Notes: a model not told the origin generated them from the sequence alone. DNA of 64,000 nt from Marsupella aquatica (GCA_973895155.1 OZ316895.1:14260001-14324000); one strand, 5' to 3'; numbered from the stretch's first letter, positions 1-13,224 are shown. Translations and numbers: made by a program.

Positions 1-1190
1 GTTTTCGTTTACGGTCGTCCTCTAGGACTGAGGAATGATGTATGTAGAACTCTAGAAAAATGGCACATTTTGGTCATCCTCAAAGTGAGCTACTAATGAA
101 AATCAATTTGAAGGAAATTCTTACTGGGGATTGGAGTACTCTACGTCGGACATCCCCGGACACCTTGAGTCAATCGATTTTTGAGTAAAAAACACATCGT
201 GGCTCTAAATTAATATCTGGAATCCTTTCGACTCTTTCGAAAGAGCACAAAAAGTTGTGAATGGCATTTGTTATCAATCATCCTCTATTTGTCGGATCAT
301 CAATTTTATGTTGCGCAAATGTATGCATACTGCCGAACGAAGGGTGCTTCCAAAAACAAAACGAACAACTTAGAGATGGATGCGCTTGACACACAGCCAC
401 TCGGAGCTCATTCACTTTGAATAACGCTCGTCCTTGTTTCTTCCAATTGAAGGGAATCAGCTCTGCTTGCCTCGCGTGAGCATCCGATGCCACGAATCCG
501 ACTGCGGAAACTATTTCCAGCGCTGTGGCAGCACTGAACTTGTCGAGGTTCCAGAACACGAAGTTTGCTACCAAGGCGCTCTTCTGCCTTTGACCAGAAC
601 TGACCTCCACTCTTGTCGTTCAACTACCATCCCCCGCAACTCAAGTCGGCCGCAGGATTATAGGAGGTCGACGACGGGGGTTGGGGCCTGCGATTGCAGT
701 CTTTGCACCTATCCACAGTCCTGCCAATGCTTGTGCACGGAAGGGCATCGTGTTGAGTCACCGGTCACTTGCCTCAACGAACGTTATCCAAGCCTAGCTA
801 CAGCGCTGGCCATGGGAGTGTCTGCAGGAGATTGCTCCGGGGCTACGAGGCGTCCGATGTGGGAGCTCGCATTGGAAAGTGTACAACGCCACTGCTCCGA
901 ACTCTTCACTGTGTCACTGCGAGACTTTGCAGCCAGTTTCACTTTCCAGCCGCCTTTGATCATTGATCTCCATGGCGTTTGCCCTTGCTCCATAAGTCCG
1001 GCATGCGCGAAGAAATGTTCAGGATGAGACAGACTCAGACTCGAGGATTCCCAGCAATTTCCGACAACCAGTTCGCGATTTCCTGCAACTCATAAATACG
1101 TGAGAAGGAACATGTCAAGGTTGAGGAAGACTCGAGACTCAAGGATTTTCAGCAATTTTGGACGAGTACAGGAGGTTGCGGTGTTCTCCG
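1..1190. other. Region without a secure gene
   Basis: No gene is assigned here. Between about 280 and 1030 the sequence is richer in G+C than its surroundings. It is open over some 110 codons on the minus strand (610 to 278) and nearly 200 codons on the plus strand (434-1027), but the plus frame begins at TTG, not ATG. Neither translation resembles a family I recognise, and no splice sites link them to anything. It may be a fragment of an old mobile element or a pseudogene. Confidence 0.4.
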
Positions 1191-1214
1191 ACCTACTTCA
1201 GAAAGTTGCCGGAT

Positions 1215-1770
1215 ACACTTACGTAGTTGATTAAGAAGTATGTGGTAGTTTGTTTCCCGCAAAATACAGTACTTCCTTAGTTGATTACTAAGTACGTGGT
1301 AGTTTATCAGGTCCAGTCTACCAAAGTTGGCCTGCTTGCGTAGTTGAATATGAAGTAGGTGGTAGCTTATTACGTCCAGTTCACAAAAGTACATGTTACT
1401 TATATGATTAAGACGTATAAGGTCGAGTGTACTCAGTACTGTCTTGATAGCTTATGAGGTCCAGCCTATAAATTTAAGTTGGTTTACTTACTTAGTTGAT
1501 TAGGATGGAGGTGGTAGTTTATAAGGTCCAGTCTAAAAAAGTTGGCCTACATACTCAGTAGTTGATTAAGAAGTACTCGGTAGCTGATTAGGTTCAGCCT
1601 ACAAAAGTTGGCCTAGTTACTTAGTTCATTAGGATGGATGATGTGGTAGTTTACAAGGTAGAGGCTACAAAAGTTGGCCTACATACTCAGTTGATTAAGC
1701 AGTTTGTGGGAGTTTATTAGGTCCAGCCTAAAAAAGTTGGCCTAGTTACTTAGTTGATTAAAGTGAATTA
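1215..1770. repeat. Minisatellite, about 62-68 bp unit, about 8.5 copies
   Basis: About eight and a half diverged head-to-tail units, each opening with a variant of TTAGTTGATTA, continuing with GTGGTAGTTTAT and AGGTCCAG, and ending with AAAAGTTGGCCTA. Units start near 1220, 1278, 1340, 1400 (longer and more degraded), 1492, 1560, 1621, 1690 and 1751. The copies differ from each other by several bases, so the array is not recent. A separate 20-bp duplication containing AATTAATTGCACATC follows at about 1795-1835. Confidence 0.85.
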
Positions 1771-1789
1771 TGACAAACTAGCCATATCT

Positions 1790-4250
1790 TACGGTAATTA
1801 ATTGCACATCAAAATAATTAATTGCACATCAAAATATGACATATATTATGTATGACACCCCTGTATACCATGATAATCCTAGTTTTTTTTTTTCAATCAA
1901 TGAATGTAGCCATATTTTGATGTGTGATTACCAGCAGGGCATATCTATCTATGTACTGTACTATAACCATGAAACGATTGGTTTGTCCTGGTTGACTAAC
2001 CGCAGATGGTCCCAACCACTGATCTTTTTGGTCTCGCTCACACATAAGTTGCAGATATGAAATTCATCAATTATTCCAGTACAGGTGAAAATTGTCGACA
2101 GCTCTTACTGTGGATTTTGTGTTGACTGTGACTTGACTTCTCCTCCAGTCTCCCATTTGGTAGCTCTTTGCCCACAAGCAGTACCCCTCCATCAACTTCT
2201 GCTTTGCCCAATTGATATTCATTTTGCTCTGGATTGCGAATGAGAGATTGAAGTTGCCTGTCCCCTCGAGAACCTGCGGTTGCCAATTGCTCTGTGGGAC
2301 TTTGTGCTCTCCCTCATCAGTCTCTTCCACACTGCTGGACAAGCTCGTCGTCACTGTACGTCACTGTTCCGCTCCAACAGATCGCGTCTGCTGCCCAAGC
2401 AGGGGGGGCATCCCCGCATTTGCTCTACATCCGCCAACTGATGAGTCTGGAGAATTGCAGGGCTCTCTGAATCTGTCAGTAAAGCTTGGTGCCAAGCGGG
2501 AACTTGGGGATTATGATTAAAAGGCATCACTGGAGCCCCACTCTCTTCTTATTCTGACCAGGTGAGCTCGCAGGTGAGCTAATATGCCACAAGGAAATTG
2601 GAGTGCTAATGAGTTCCCTGGTAGGTCCAAGTCATGCATCAAATTTAACCGGTCTCGTGAATTCCTGAGGAAAACTCTAACCCGTTTGGTCTCCTCTTTT
2701 GTCTCATGTACTAACAGTCCCAGGTGCAGTGCAAGGCTTCTCAGCAGAACATTTTGCACAACTTTTCGGAGTCTATGTTTTTTATGACACTCAAACAAAA
2801 GTCGCTCTTGCTCACAAATGTGTTTCCTCACAAAGATGCTGTTGAGAGCAGATATGGGAATAAATCGTAACCTCTTTCTTCACTCACAATTGAAAGGACA
2901 GCCTAGGTCAATTTTGGTACCACTGAAACTAGCTTTTGGTAGGAGACCATTTACAAAACTTAAGCCTCAAGTTTGCAATGGTAGTTTGTAGTTTGCAATG
3001 GTAGTATTATTAACACACATCCACAGATAATCAAAAGTATAGTGAATCTGTTGTGGGACAAGTCCATCTATAGCCTCACGAGACGCTGGTATTAGGTTTG
3101 ACAAGATTTGGCAGAAACTAGGAAAAGTTCTGATGTGGTAAGAAACAAAAGAACCAGATGCACATGTGATCAATCTCCCCAGCTCCTTCCTTAACTAATC
3201 CTCAGGCGAGAGATGTATTAATTCCAAGCTCGCAATCCAGTAGCTGCAAATCACAGGGACAATCATCATATGGCAATTATCCCCCAAAAAGTGATTACTC
3301 ACCATCAGCACAAAAACCGAACAGCCTCTGCCGGCCTTGAGACCAGTGCTGCCCAGGGACCTGACATTGTCCACTCACCTGATGAGGAAAGTCACCACCG
3401 AACACGAAGAGAGCAAAGAGAGGATTGACAGGAGAAGAAGTGGACCAAAGCAACAAGCACAGGGAGACAAAACAACCAAAGAAGCAAGAGAAATTCATAA
3501 ATTAAAATTTGCTGGCCTGTAATTGCATCCCTTTGGAAAATCCCAAGTGAATTTAATTATCAGGGAGTCACCACTCCAAAACTCATGCGTGGGGTCCCAA
3601 GTAAGTAAACACCACTCTGGACGAACATGTCACAAATTATATCCTGACACCAGTTAGAGCTTGACACCAGTACAACAAGTACAGGAATGGTGCAGCTTCA
3701 TGGGCAACGTGAATGGGCTCTCTCTAAGCGCAAACACCAAAAGCTCAAAATTTCGTTTGAAGCAAGGCATCTTGTTCTTCTTTATTTAACACTGAGTTTG
3801 CACTTTTTTTTTTCATCTTTTCTAAGCATCAACAGGTCTGGAATCATTTCACTACATCGCAAGGGGAAAACTTTCAACAAGTACATTTTGGACTCTATGA
3901 AGAAGGGCATGCAGTTATCAGTAAGCTACAATCCAATCAAAGCATTTGTTATAAGGTCTCACCTTTCTTACCAGAGTAAAAATGCACTTATGCAGTGGAA
4001 CACCTACTTTAGAGCAGGGATGTACAGTACAATTTGTGGTAAGAGTCACGAGACTGCTCACTGACACGAGTCACTCACCTATAAGTGCAAATAATATTTG
4101 CACTTATCCAGGAATGCAAAAACTGGTTTACTGCACATGGTATCTCTCGTCTCAACAGTGTGTACGAATGTGTTTGTTAACTCTCCTTTTGGCCAGTGTG
4201 GCCAATACAAGCCTCTAGGAACCAGAAGATGCTAGGAATATTTGCTGTCT
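1790..4250. other. Intergenic sequence, nothing recognised
   Basis: Short open frames occur on both strands. The best-looking are on the minus strand at 2354-2067 and 2831-2517, but they match no family I know, have no convincing exon partners and are not supported by start context. I see no RNA gene and no complete mobile element. Confidence 0.4.
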
Positions 4251-4435
4251 GTTTTTTCTAAAGTATTTCTTGGCCATTAGATCTTCCTAGACTTACAAAT
4301 GACAGTCAATTTCTGGCGAATGGGGTGTGTCACCAGGTGAGAAATTGACAAATGGGATACAAACTATCTCACTAATTAATGAACAGGTAGAAGTTGGCGA
4401 AATTTTTGCATCTAAAAAACTAAGCTAATGTGCAC
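4250..4435 (+). repeat. Fragment of the inverted-end repeat family (right arm)
   Basis: This stretch resembles the right arm of the element at 22380-23955 in the same orientation. Shared landmarks, in order, are a CAGATCT/TAGATCT-CCTAGA motif, a 'gctaatggg'-like segment, a run of AGAxxCAxA/ATGGGA, and finally GGCRAATTTTTGC followed by a short A-run and AAGCTAATG. No matching left arm is seen nearby, so this is probably a truncated copy. Confidence 0.5.
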
Positions 4436-4499
4436 TTCGAGAGGGTTCACTGTATAAATCATTAAAATCATTGTACACGCGACAACTATTCGTGCCCCG

Positions 4500-5804
4500 T
4501 GGTGTACGAGAGAGCCAAGCCAGGTGTCCTATTTTGGGGTCAGTTCAGTCACAGTGAGATTCTCGACCACAGACTCCTCTGGACACTTGTTGATTGGTCA
4601 TTCGAGCCCGTCTGTTGAGGGGCGCTACGGACCGCAGCACGGCATATCCGACGCCCCACGACCGGCCGCCGGCGCGGCGACCGCAGCTCCGGTGGGGACA
4701 CTTCCGGTGAGGGATAACGAAGCGGCCCCGCAGGCACTTCGCCTTCCGGTCCCGGAGAAACAGGAACTCTTCCCGGGATCCTCCTTTCTCGACGTCCGGC
4801 ATTCCCCGGCGAGTGCGCTTGTCGGGAAACGAGCGCTCTTCTCTGCTCTGCTCTTTGCTCTGCTCTTCGCTTAAATTCGAAGTTGGGAACGAAGGATTGT
4901 GAAACGAGAGCTCGATGGCAGCCTGGATCACCGAGACCATCAATGCCCACCTTCAATCCCCATCTTCTGCTTCTTCCTCTTCTTCGCCATTCGGTTCCGA
5001 GCTCCTTCGCCCGCTTTCGGGCTAGAAGCTAGTGACGATCTGTCGTGGTGGAAACGAAGGAGGAGGCGATCGAAGTGTCGAATTTCGCTTCTTGCGTGGA
5101 GTTCGGTCCTGTCCGGCCAGAGGTTCGACAGGTACGAGAGTAGGAGGAGCTCCCGCATTTCACTACTCAGTGCTTCGATGCTGTGTTGAAATGAGCATTG
5201 TGATTGTCGGCTGTGTGATGGGTTGACTAGTGTCTTTGAGTCTGAACGATGTGTTTGATTTCGCCAGGTTTGTTTCTGAGGCGAGAGAGAGAGAGAAAGG
5301 GTTGGAGTGGAGGAAAATTGTGTAGCGAGGCTTTGGGAGGTCGGGGAATTTGATGTGTTCCGTGATTCGGGATTTTGTGCCGTGTGAAGAGGGAGAGAGT
5401 GCGTTTATTCAGTCCCCTGTTTTGGTGTGAGTTCTTCTTCGTTCAATGCAATCCGTCTCCGCATTCCGGATTTCATGTCCGATGTTTGTGTGACTCTGAT
5501 CTTGTGAACTCCGTCGTCCGTGAGATGGATTGCACTGCTGGGAGCTTCTGTGTTTTCAAAATTGAGTCGAGTTTTTTCTGGGTTTACTTTCATGCATGCG
5601 CTGGGACTCGGAAACTAGCGTATACTGATTAGTCTGTCTGTTTAAAGGAGCAGCTGCTGTGTTGTGCGGTGGCGTTAGTGTAAAATACATCTAAAGCCTG
5701 CCGAGTGGATCTAACGGCGAGCAAGATCACTTCCCCCGGTTACTGTCCCAAAGAGACAGAGAACACTCTTGACAAGCTCTGGAATTCATTATTAAGCAGT
5801 CACG
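4500..5804 (+). promoter_or_regulatory. Promoter and 5' leader region of the sucrose-phosphate synthase gene
   Basis: The 1.3 kb ahead of the SPS start codon is G+C rich between about 4550 and 5160 and carries pyrimidine tracts such as the TCTTCTTCC runs near 4970, as plant 5' leaders often do. A good splice donor (GACAG followed by GTACGAG at 5130/5131) suggests a leader exon and a 5' UTR intron ending before the ATG at 5805; I did not fix the acceptor. No TATA box is convincing. This is inference from composition and position only. A divergent promoter serving the minus strand is also possible, since minus-strand frames are open over 4956-4545. Confidence 0.4.
4915..5025 (+). CDS. Possible upstream ORF (36 codons) in the SPS leader
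   Basis: An ATG at 4915 opens a 36-codon frame ending with TAG at 5023-5025. The peptide starts MAAWITETINAH, has a serine run in its middle and ends ELLRPLSG. It lies in the G+C rich part of the presumed leader, ahead of the likely leader-intron donor at 5130. If it is in the mature transcript it would be translated before the main frame and could reduce SPS translation, as uORFs do in other plant genes. It could equally be untranslated or lie upstream of the transcription start. No family is recognised. Confidence 0.35.
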   Translation: MAAWITETINAHLQSPSSASSSSSPFGSELLRPLSG

Positions 5805-8800
5805 ATGGCGGGGAACGAGTGGGTTGGCTCCTATTTAGATGCAATTCTTGATAGTGGAGCTGGTACAGACGATATAAGTCGAACGGCCACTGCGATTGGA
5901 GCAGACAGGGAGGCCTTAACTGCGGCAAAGTATTTTGTGAACGAAGTAACTGGGCACGACGACGCTGCTCTATACCGCACCTGGGTCAAGGTACTGTGCT
6001 CCGAAGATCAAATATGTTCTCGAGGGAGTAAGAGAATGGGAGGCACTCCTGTTGTTCCTCAGTTTCAGTGTCCATACCATTCCTGGAGGTTTAATGGAAG
6101 ATTACTGAATGGGTCCGCTGTTTATGGAGAGGGCTATGTTTTTGGCAGAAGTTTTTATTTTTCTCTGTCGAAGTAATCAATGGACTGGACATCATCACCA
6201 GAGAGCGAAGAGTCTTTCACGCTTCTTAATTCTAGGTCGATTTCCTAGGCGTTGCTCACTTTCCGCTAGTCGAGACTGACCATTGTTTTCGATCTAAATT
6301 TTCAATTCTGGTTTCTATTTTGTGGCAGGCATCTGCCACTAAGTACCCTCAAGAACGGGGCAGTAGAATGGAATATTTGTGCTGGAGGATATGGCACATT
6401 GCACGAAAAAAAAAGCAGGTCAGTTCCCAGTCTTGCTATGTTACACGAGAGTCTGATCCGTGATTTACTGTGTCTATGACTCAGAGAGGTCCCGTGCGTT
6501 TGTGCTTCACTGGAGAGTTGGATAGGATAGGTGACGAAGTTGGCCTACCGTTCCTTTCCTTTTCACTTGAGAGCTTCGATATTTCCTTGGGGGACTTGTT
6601 GGTCTATCAAACAGTCGACCTCGTCAAGAGGTCTGCATTTCCGTTCAGGAGATGCTGCTGTATCTCTTGCAATTCAATTACTTGCTGAATTGGTTCGGGG
6701 GAGGTATCTCTGACATGACTTGAAAAAACAGTCCCATTCCTGTATTTTCAGCTCTCATCTAGCAGCAAATTGATGGACTACGTGCTTTGGAAGTTGGTCT
6801 TTGTAATTTGAGTCGTTCAGGTTATGATTTTCGATAACAGGACCCGGTCAAAGCAGCGGTTGTGTCGGTTGCTACATTTGGACTGGTATTCTTAAGCTTA
6901 GGATTTTTCCGTGGAAGAACCACTTCTATGTGTTTGCCATTCTATGGTTCACACTCAAGTCAGAATTTTGTGAGATCACTGCAAAGGCTGATAAATGCAA
7001 ACAGGCAAGATTTGTGACAAGCGTGGTTTGCAATACAGATGGAATGGGAGTATGCACAGAGATTAGCCCGTCGTCATGTTGAGCGGCAAAGGGGCCAGAA
7101 AGAGGTGGCTGACGAGATGTCCTGCGAAGATCTCTCAGAAGGTGAAAAGGAGACGCCTGTCACTAATGTACCAGAATTGGCTACTATAGTGGAAGGTCCG
7201 GAAGGCCCTTCGAAGGCTCCGACTCAGGTCAAAGAAAAGCGATTGTATATGGTACTGATTAGGTGAGAAGACCAATATTCTTTGTTCCTCTTACCTTGCA
7301 CTTGAGTTTGTCAACCACTTTCCAGATGCGAGTCGTTTTAATTTTTGGTTTCAGCTCAGGAAAAGCTATGGAAGACCATTGAGCAAAGGTTTTGATGTCC
7401 AATGCTGATTACAGTAATGTTTGGGATGGTGCGTTGATTTGGTTTAAGTACGTTGATGTCTCTTCTAGTCAAGGTTGTTCTGATTGTTCCATCCATGATT
7501 CCCACCAAGAGAAACTCGATGCATTTTCATCTCAAGAAAAGTTGCTTCAGGTCATTTAGTGTCCCAGTTTTGTTCCCCCATGTTTGATATTGTCGCGTTG
7601 TCGACAACGTGGTGAAACGTTTCCAATTATACGCTACGCCCACTCAGGATTGTACTGCCACAGATGTTGTGAGCTGGTGGTAGATTGATAGTGTACCGCC
7701 ATCAGGCTGCTTTCTTGCCCGAATGTCATCTTAAAGAAAGGAAGAGGATTATATATGAATGATGCTACGTCTTGCTTTGTGCAGCTAGTATTTTGTATTT
7801 TGGTATAGCGTCTAACCTAGTCCTAACCGAAATTATGCAGCTTGCATGGCTTGGTTCGAGGTGAAAATATGGAGCTAGGCCGTGATTCGGACACCGGTGG
7901 GCAGGTAATTGCTTCAATTTTCTTACTTCACTGATGTCCTTGCGTGATGTTTACCTTGCTCTGCTTGTTATACCATTATTGTAGTTTCGAGGAAACTAGG
8001 GTAAACAACTCATCTGCAATTGGATTTGAAATGCTTAAGTAGATTAATCCCTGAGCATGCTATGAATTTCCTGCAAAGAGGAGTGATTTTGTGCACTGGA
8101 TAAATTCACAGGTGAAGTACGTCGTAGAGCTTGCAAAGGCACTGGCATTGATGCCGGAGGTGTACCGTGTAGATTTGTTAACTCGTCAAATCTGTGACCC
8201 CAACGTGGACTGGAGTTATGGAGAACCCACTGAAATGCTTACAGCTCCCGCTTATGATGAGGACGGAGAGTCAGGAGAGAGCAGTGGAGCTTACATTGTT
8301 CGCATCCCTTTCGGCCCCAGAGACCGGTACATTCGCAAAGAGCTGCTCTGGCCTCACATTCAGGAATTTGTGGATGGGGCGCTGGCTCACATTTTGAACA
8401 TGGCCAAAGTTCTGGGTGAGCAGATTAGTGGTGGGGATTCAGTGTGGCCTCATGTCATTCATGGTCACTATGCCGATGCAGGAGACAGTGCATCTCTTCT
8501 GTCCGGTGCTCTAGACGTTCCCATGGTCCTTACGGGACACTCACTGGGCCGCAACAAATTGGAGCAGCTTCTCAAAGGGCGAGAGTCCAGAGACCACATC
8601 AACCACAACTACAAAATCATGCGCCGCATAGAGGCTGAGGAGTTGTCTCTGGATGCTGCGGAACTCGTCATTACGAGCACGAGGCAAGAAATTGAAGAAC
8701 AGTGGGGTCTCTATGATGGATTTAACGTTAAGACCGAGAGGGCGTTGAGGGGACGGGCTCGTCGTGGAATTAGCTGTCACGGCCGCTTCATGCCTCGCAT

Positions 8801-11800
8801 GGTGGTCCGTATTTCGCCCACAAGTCTTTTCCTTCTCTGTTCTCATCATTCCATTGCACAATCCAGTAATGTAGTGTCTTCTGTGTTTCTATGCGTTCAT
8901 TAAAGTTACATCGACTTCGAATCCAAAACTGAGATTGGCTAACTAAGGGGAAAGTTCAAGTAACTTTGCGTCCTCGAATCTGTGAGGACAAGAAACGTAC
9001 GGAAGGGATGGGTCCGGAAAAAACCTGTCAAATTCAGAAACTTTCTTCTCAAATCAACCAATTCATGTGCGCCGTGTTTCGAACGTAGACGAGAAGTGGA
9101 TTGAACAACATTCACCTAAATTCATGGATGATATACATTGCAGGTTATACCACCTGGGATGGATTTTAGCAACGTAGTGGTGCAAGATGCTGGCGATATA
9201 GTGGAAGACGTGGACTCACTAGCTTTCACAACTCCAGATGCATCAGTTGCGGTGCCAGTCTCTCCACGGGCAAAACCTCCAATCTGGGGAGAGGTATGCA
9301 AAATTTCAGGACCCTTTTCCTGATGAAATCTATTTCTACCTGTAAGTCCCTCTTCTGCAATTCACGAAGAGAGTCCTCTTGTTCACCTTCGTCCTCATCT
9401 TCCGAGATTATTTCGAGCATGCCTTCCAGAAACATTGAGTAGTGCAATACTTTCATGGGCAGATCATGCGCTTCTTCACCAATCCCCACAAGCCAATGAT
9501 TCTGGCATTAGCTCGTCCCGATCCGAAGAAGAACATAACAAAATTACTAGCTGCTTTTGGAGAATGTCGACCACTGCGCGAGCTGGCGAATCTGGTAAGC
9601 GGTCACAGAAGCATTGCACTTCGCACTCTGCACTCCAAGTCCCTCTGTGTGCTGCTAGTGGTTTACTAGGTATTCTCATATATTTTTGTTTGAACAAGTT
9701 GGGTTGACAAAATTGAAGTGAGTTCCCCTCCTACTCGTTGATACATGTTGATTGTGGAATTACGAGGTTCTCACTTTCGTTAATTGTTTGGTTGAGTAGA
9801 CTCTAGTTATGGGGAATCGGGATGATATTGACGACATGTCCGGAGGCAATGCAACTGTTCTTCTGCAAGTTTTGAAGCTCATCGACAAGTATGATCTGTA
9901 TGGGCAAGTGGCATATCCCAAACATCACAAGCAGTCGGAGGTGCCAGAGATTTACCGGCTGGCAGCAAAGACAAAGGTAAATAACATGGTGGAATTGACC
10001 AAACGTGATTTTTGGAAAGTTTGCATAGTTGTAAGGGTTATCGTGTAGGGGCCATCTTTCCATCGTCCGGTGGGTTTCTAGCATTTTCAGTCTTCATCTC
10101 GGCTAACTAGACTGAAAGTAGTGTACAATGATTTGTCTTCTGTCTAGTGCTGTAGCTGAAAGCCTGACTTGTCTATCCATTTATAACATGTCGATGTCAA
10201 TTGAACTTTCAGGGTGTGTTCATCAACCCAGCACTGGTGGAGCCTTTTGGACTTACTCTCATAGAGGTAATTGTTTTTAAACTATTTTGTACTTCCTGAC
10301 TGCGCTTAGAGTTTTTTAGTACAATTTTTTAATGCTTTCTTTATAAAGGCTGTCATTTGCATTAGTAGTCCACAACAGTCAACAGAAGGTTGCTGAATGG
10401 CATGAAACAATCAGATGTAAGCAATTGAGGTTTTGTGCAGAAGAATAGTCTGTAACTTTTAACGTTTCGAATTGAAAATCGTATTTCATCAGGCTGCAGC
10501 GCATGGGTTGCCGATGGTTGCGACGAAGAACGGAGGTCCAGTGGATATCCAAAAGGTAGGGAGCAGCTTACAGCCATCCTAGGTTGAATGGCCTGCAACG
10601 TTTGTCAATTCTGGATGTACTACAAGGAAAATGAACAGCATCTGATTGAAAAAGTTTGAATTACCGTTCATAATTCACAAGAGAGTTGAATCAAGTCTTA
10701 AGAATGGGGTAAACGAATGACGAAATTAAGTGGAGAAATGGAAATGTAATTTCAGTCGTTTGTTTATATCATATCTTCCGTACTTTTGATTGTTCTTGAA
10801 TTACAATGATAAAGAGTAATGATTCATTGGCAAACTATGTACTTCTGCAGGCTCTGACGAACGGCCTCCTCGTGGATCCACACAACCAAAAGGAAATTTC
10901 TGATGCATTGCTGAAACTAGTGAGTGACCGAAACCTCTGGGTCGAATGCCGACGCAATGGGCTGAAGAACATTCACTGCTACTCTTGGCCAGAGCATTGC
11001 CGGACTTACCTGTCCAAGATAGCTCAATGCCGCATAAGGCACCCACAATGGCAAAACGCCAATATAATTGATGAGAATGGGGATGACGTTGAATCCCAAG
11101 GAGACTCTCTGCGGGATCTGAGGGACATTTCTCTTCGCCTCTCTCTGGACGGAGACCGAATGAACAGCTTTGATTTTGAGAAGCTCTTGGGGAAATATGG
11201 GAATGGCAAAGATGCTGGCAACAGCCTTGGGGAGCAGCAGGTTCCGCGGCAGCAGACACAGTTGAAGCTCGGGAGGAAGAATAGTGGACAGCTTCCAGCT
11301 GTGCCAGAGGCCCTCATAAGAACTTCTAGTGGTACTGCCACCAACGGTGTGCCCGCCAACAAAAGCTCCATCCTGAGAAGGAGGAAGCGTTTGGTGATCA
11401 TTGCTATTGACTGCTATGCTGCATCAGGAGAGCCAGCTGAGGTGTATTGCAAGTCCATCCAGGAAATATTCAAGGCTACACTCGCTGATCCTACTGCTGC
11501 ACGCACAACAGGCTTCGTCCTGTCAACATCCCTCTCAGCCACGGAGGCCCTCAATCTTCTAAACTCTGGAGGAATCTCAGTGCATGACTTTGATGCCGTC
11601 ATTGTGGGTAGTGGAAGTGAGCTGCATTACCCAGCTGGTAACGAAGAGACAGGTACGGAGGGGGTTCTCCAGGCGGATCCAGATTATGATTCTCACATTG
11701 ATTATCGTTGGGGTCGAGATGGGCTAAGAAAGACTCTCCAGAAAGTGACTGCCCCAGAAGATGTTGTTGGTGAGGAGAAAGGACGACGAGCTCTGGTCGA

Positions 11801-12689
11801 AGACGAAACCAGCTTCAACGCTCATTGCTTCGCCTATAAAGTAGTCGAACCTTCTCTTGTAAGTAGCCCCAACGTATGCGATTTCCACAGACTGGCTACA
11901 TATGGGTAGTATCAATTTCCCTGCATGCCTATGGTTTATAATCTCTTTCAATTTGAACTGTTGCCATCGGAGAAAAATCTCCGTTAATTTGTGTTGAGAC
12001 AATTAACCTATACACAACTATCCGGTAGTAGCAGAAGTTGTGACAAACCCTGCGCCGAGGTTAGCCTCAGGATTCATAGAGTCCGTATACTTTTAAGTCG
12101 AAACTTTCAGATGCAAGGGGTTGGTGGGTGTTCTTAACAAGGAAATTTGTCCGCAGGCACCAACAGTGGACCAGATACGACAGCGATTACGGCAGCGAGG
12201 ATTGAGATGTCACGTGATGTATTGCCAAAGTGAGAGCAGGATGCGCATCATTCCCCTGCTGGCATCCCGTTCTCAAGCCCTGAGGTAAGGATGGCCTTTC
12301 AACTTGGCGAGTCATATGAACTGTAGATCCATGGAAAGCTTTTCCGGATTTTCCTTTTAAGCAAATGAATGTTTGGACTTTGGACCTGATTATCCACTTG
12401 CGCTGGGTGCAGATACTTGTTTGTGCGTTGGGGACTTGATGTAGCGAACATGTATGTATTTGTTGGAGGGACGGGAGATACCGATTATGAAGAGCTGCTT
12501 TCAGGCACACACAAGACAATTGTCCTGAACGGTGTTGTGACAAACGGCTCTGAAAGGCTGTTGCGTGTGGGTGGTAGTTACCAAAGTGGTGACGTTGCAC
12601 CAGCAGAGAGCCCATTGCTTTTGTCCACGGACTGCAACGTGGACCAGATCTCAAGTGCTCTGAAGCAATTGAGTTCGGTCTATTTATAG
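5805..12689 (+). CDS. SPS: Sucrose-phosphate synthase (13 exons, about 1081 aa)
   Basis: Cytosolic GT-B glycosyltransferase (family GT4) that joins UDP-glucose and fructose 6-phosphate to sucrose 6-phosphate, the committed step of sucrose synthesis. Exons: 5805-5990, 6329-6418, 7039-7262, 7841-7904, 8112-8804, 9144-9293, 9463-9594, 9800-9976, 10213-10266, 10493-10555, 10851-11858, 12157-12284, 12413-12689. The joined frame is open for about 1081 codons, the usual SPS length. The N-terminus is MAGNEW. The glycosyltransferase core shows [60 protein letters not shown] and the nucleotide-sugar site [16 protein letters not shown]-terminal phosphatase-like domain begins near [13 protein letters not shown] and lacks the catalytic DxDxT, as is usual in SPS. 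The end of exon 5 is ambiguous (GTG repeated); 8804 gives the family's MVVIPPGM. The linker before KRLYMVLI has no basic-x-x-Ser site. Confidence 0.96.
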
Positions 12690-13224
12690 TCCAATTTTTC
12701 TTCTTTCCTTACATAACCAGTTCTTTTAGTTTTGCACTAATACGCAACCACACTCGCAGAACCTCTCTTATCCATGGGTTCTGAAATCTTGGTATCACGA
12801 TCGAGACACACCGAAGTAACTTAACAGCCAATTCTTCTCCCTTTTGAACTTGTGAATTGCAGCCTTTAAAGATCCAACAACCCTTTGTCTATGCCAGTGC
12901 TCATAGTGTGTGGAGAAAGAGGACAGAGAAAATGGTAGTGTAGCGGGAACAGACAAAAGTTGCTGTTGGCCCTATTCTTGTACAGAGGAGAGTGAGGTTG
13001 GAAATTGAAGCTGGCGTTTAGATAATCTCAGGACTCTCTAGTGCACATTCTTTAGCAGGATGTCGTTCCATATCCTGCTTCCTTTCTGTAAATGGAAACC
13101 ATGCGTCTTGGGTAGTATCCTTAATGATACAAGTTGATGCTCTGCATTCGACCCGTAGACTTCTGGTCCATTTCTGTAGTTGCATGTATCGTGTACTCTT
13201 GGTGTTCAAAGAAATTTCCAGAGC

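Noticed and set aside
434-1027. 197-codon open frame on the plus strand
   Set aside because: It begins at TTG, overlaps open frames on the other strand in the same G+C-rich patch, and resembles no protein family I know.
4545-4956. Two overlapping minus-strand frames of about 130 codons ahead of SPS
   Set aside because: Explained by the high G+C content of the SPS leader; the two frames are incompatible and neither looks like a protein.
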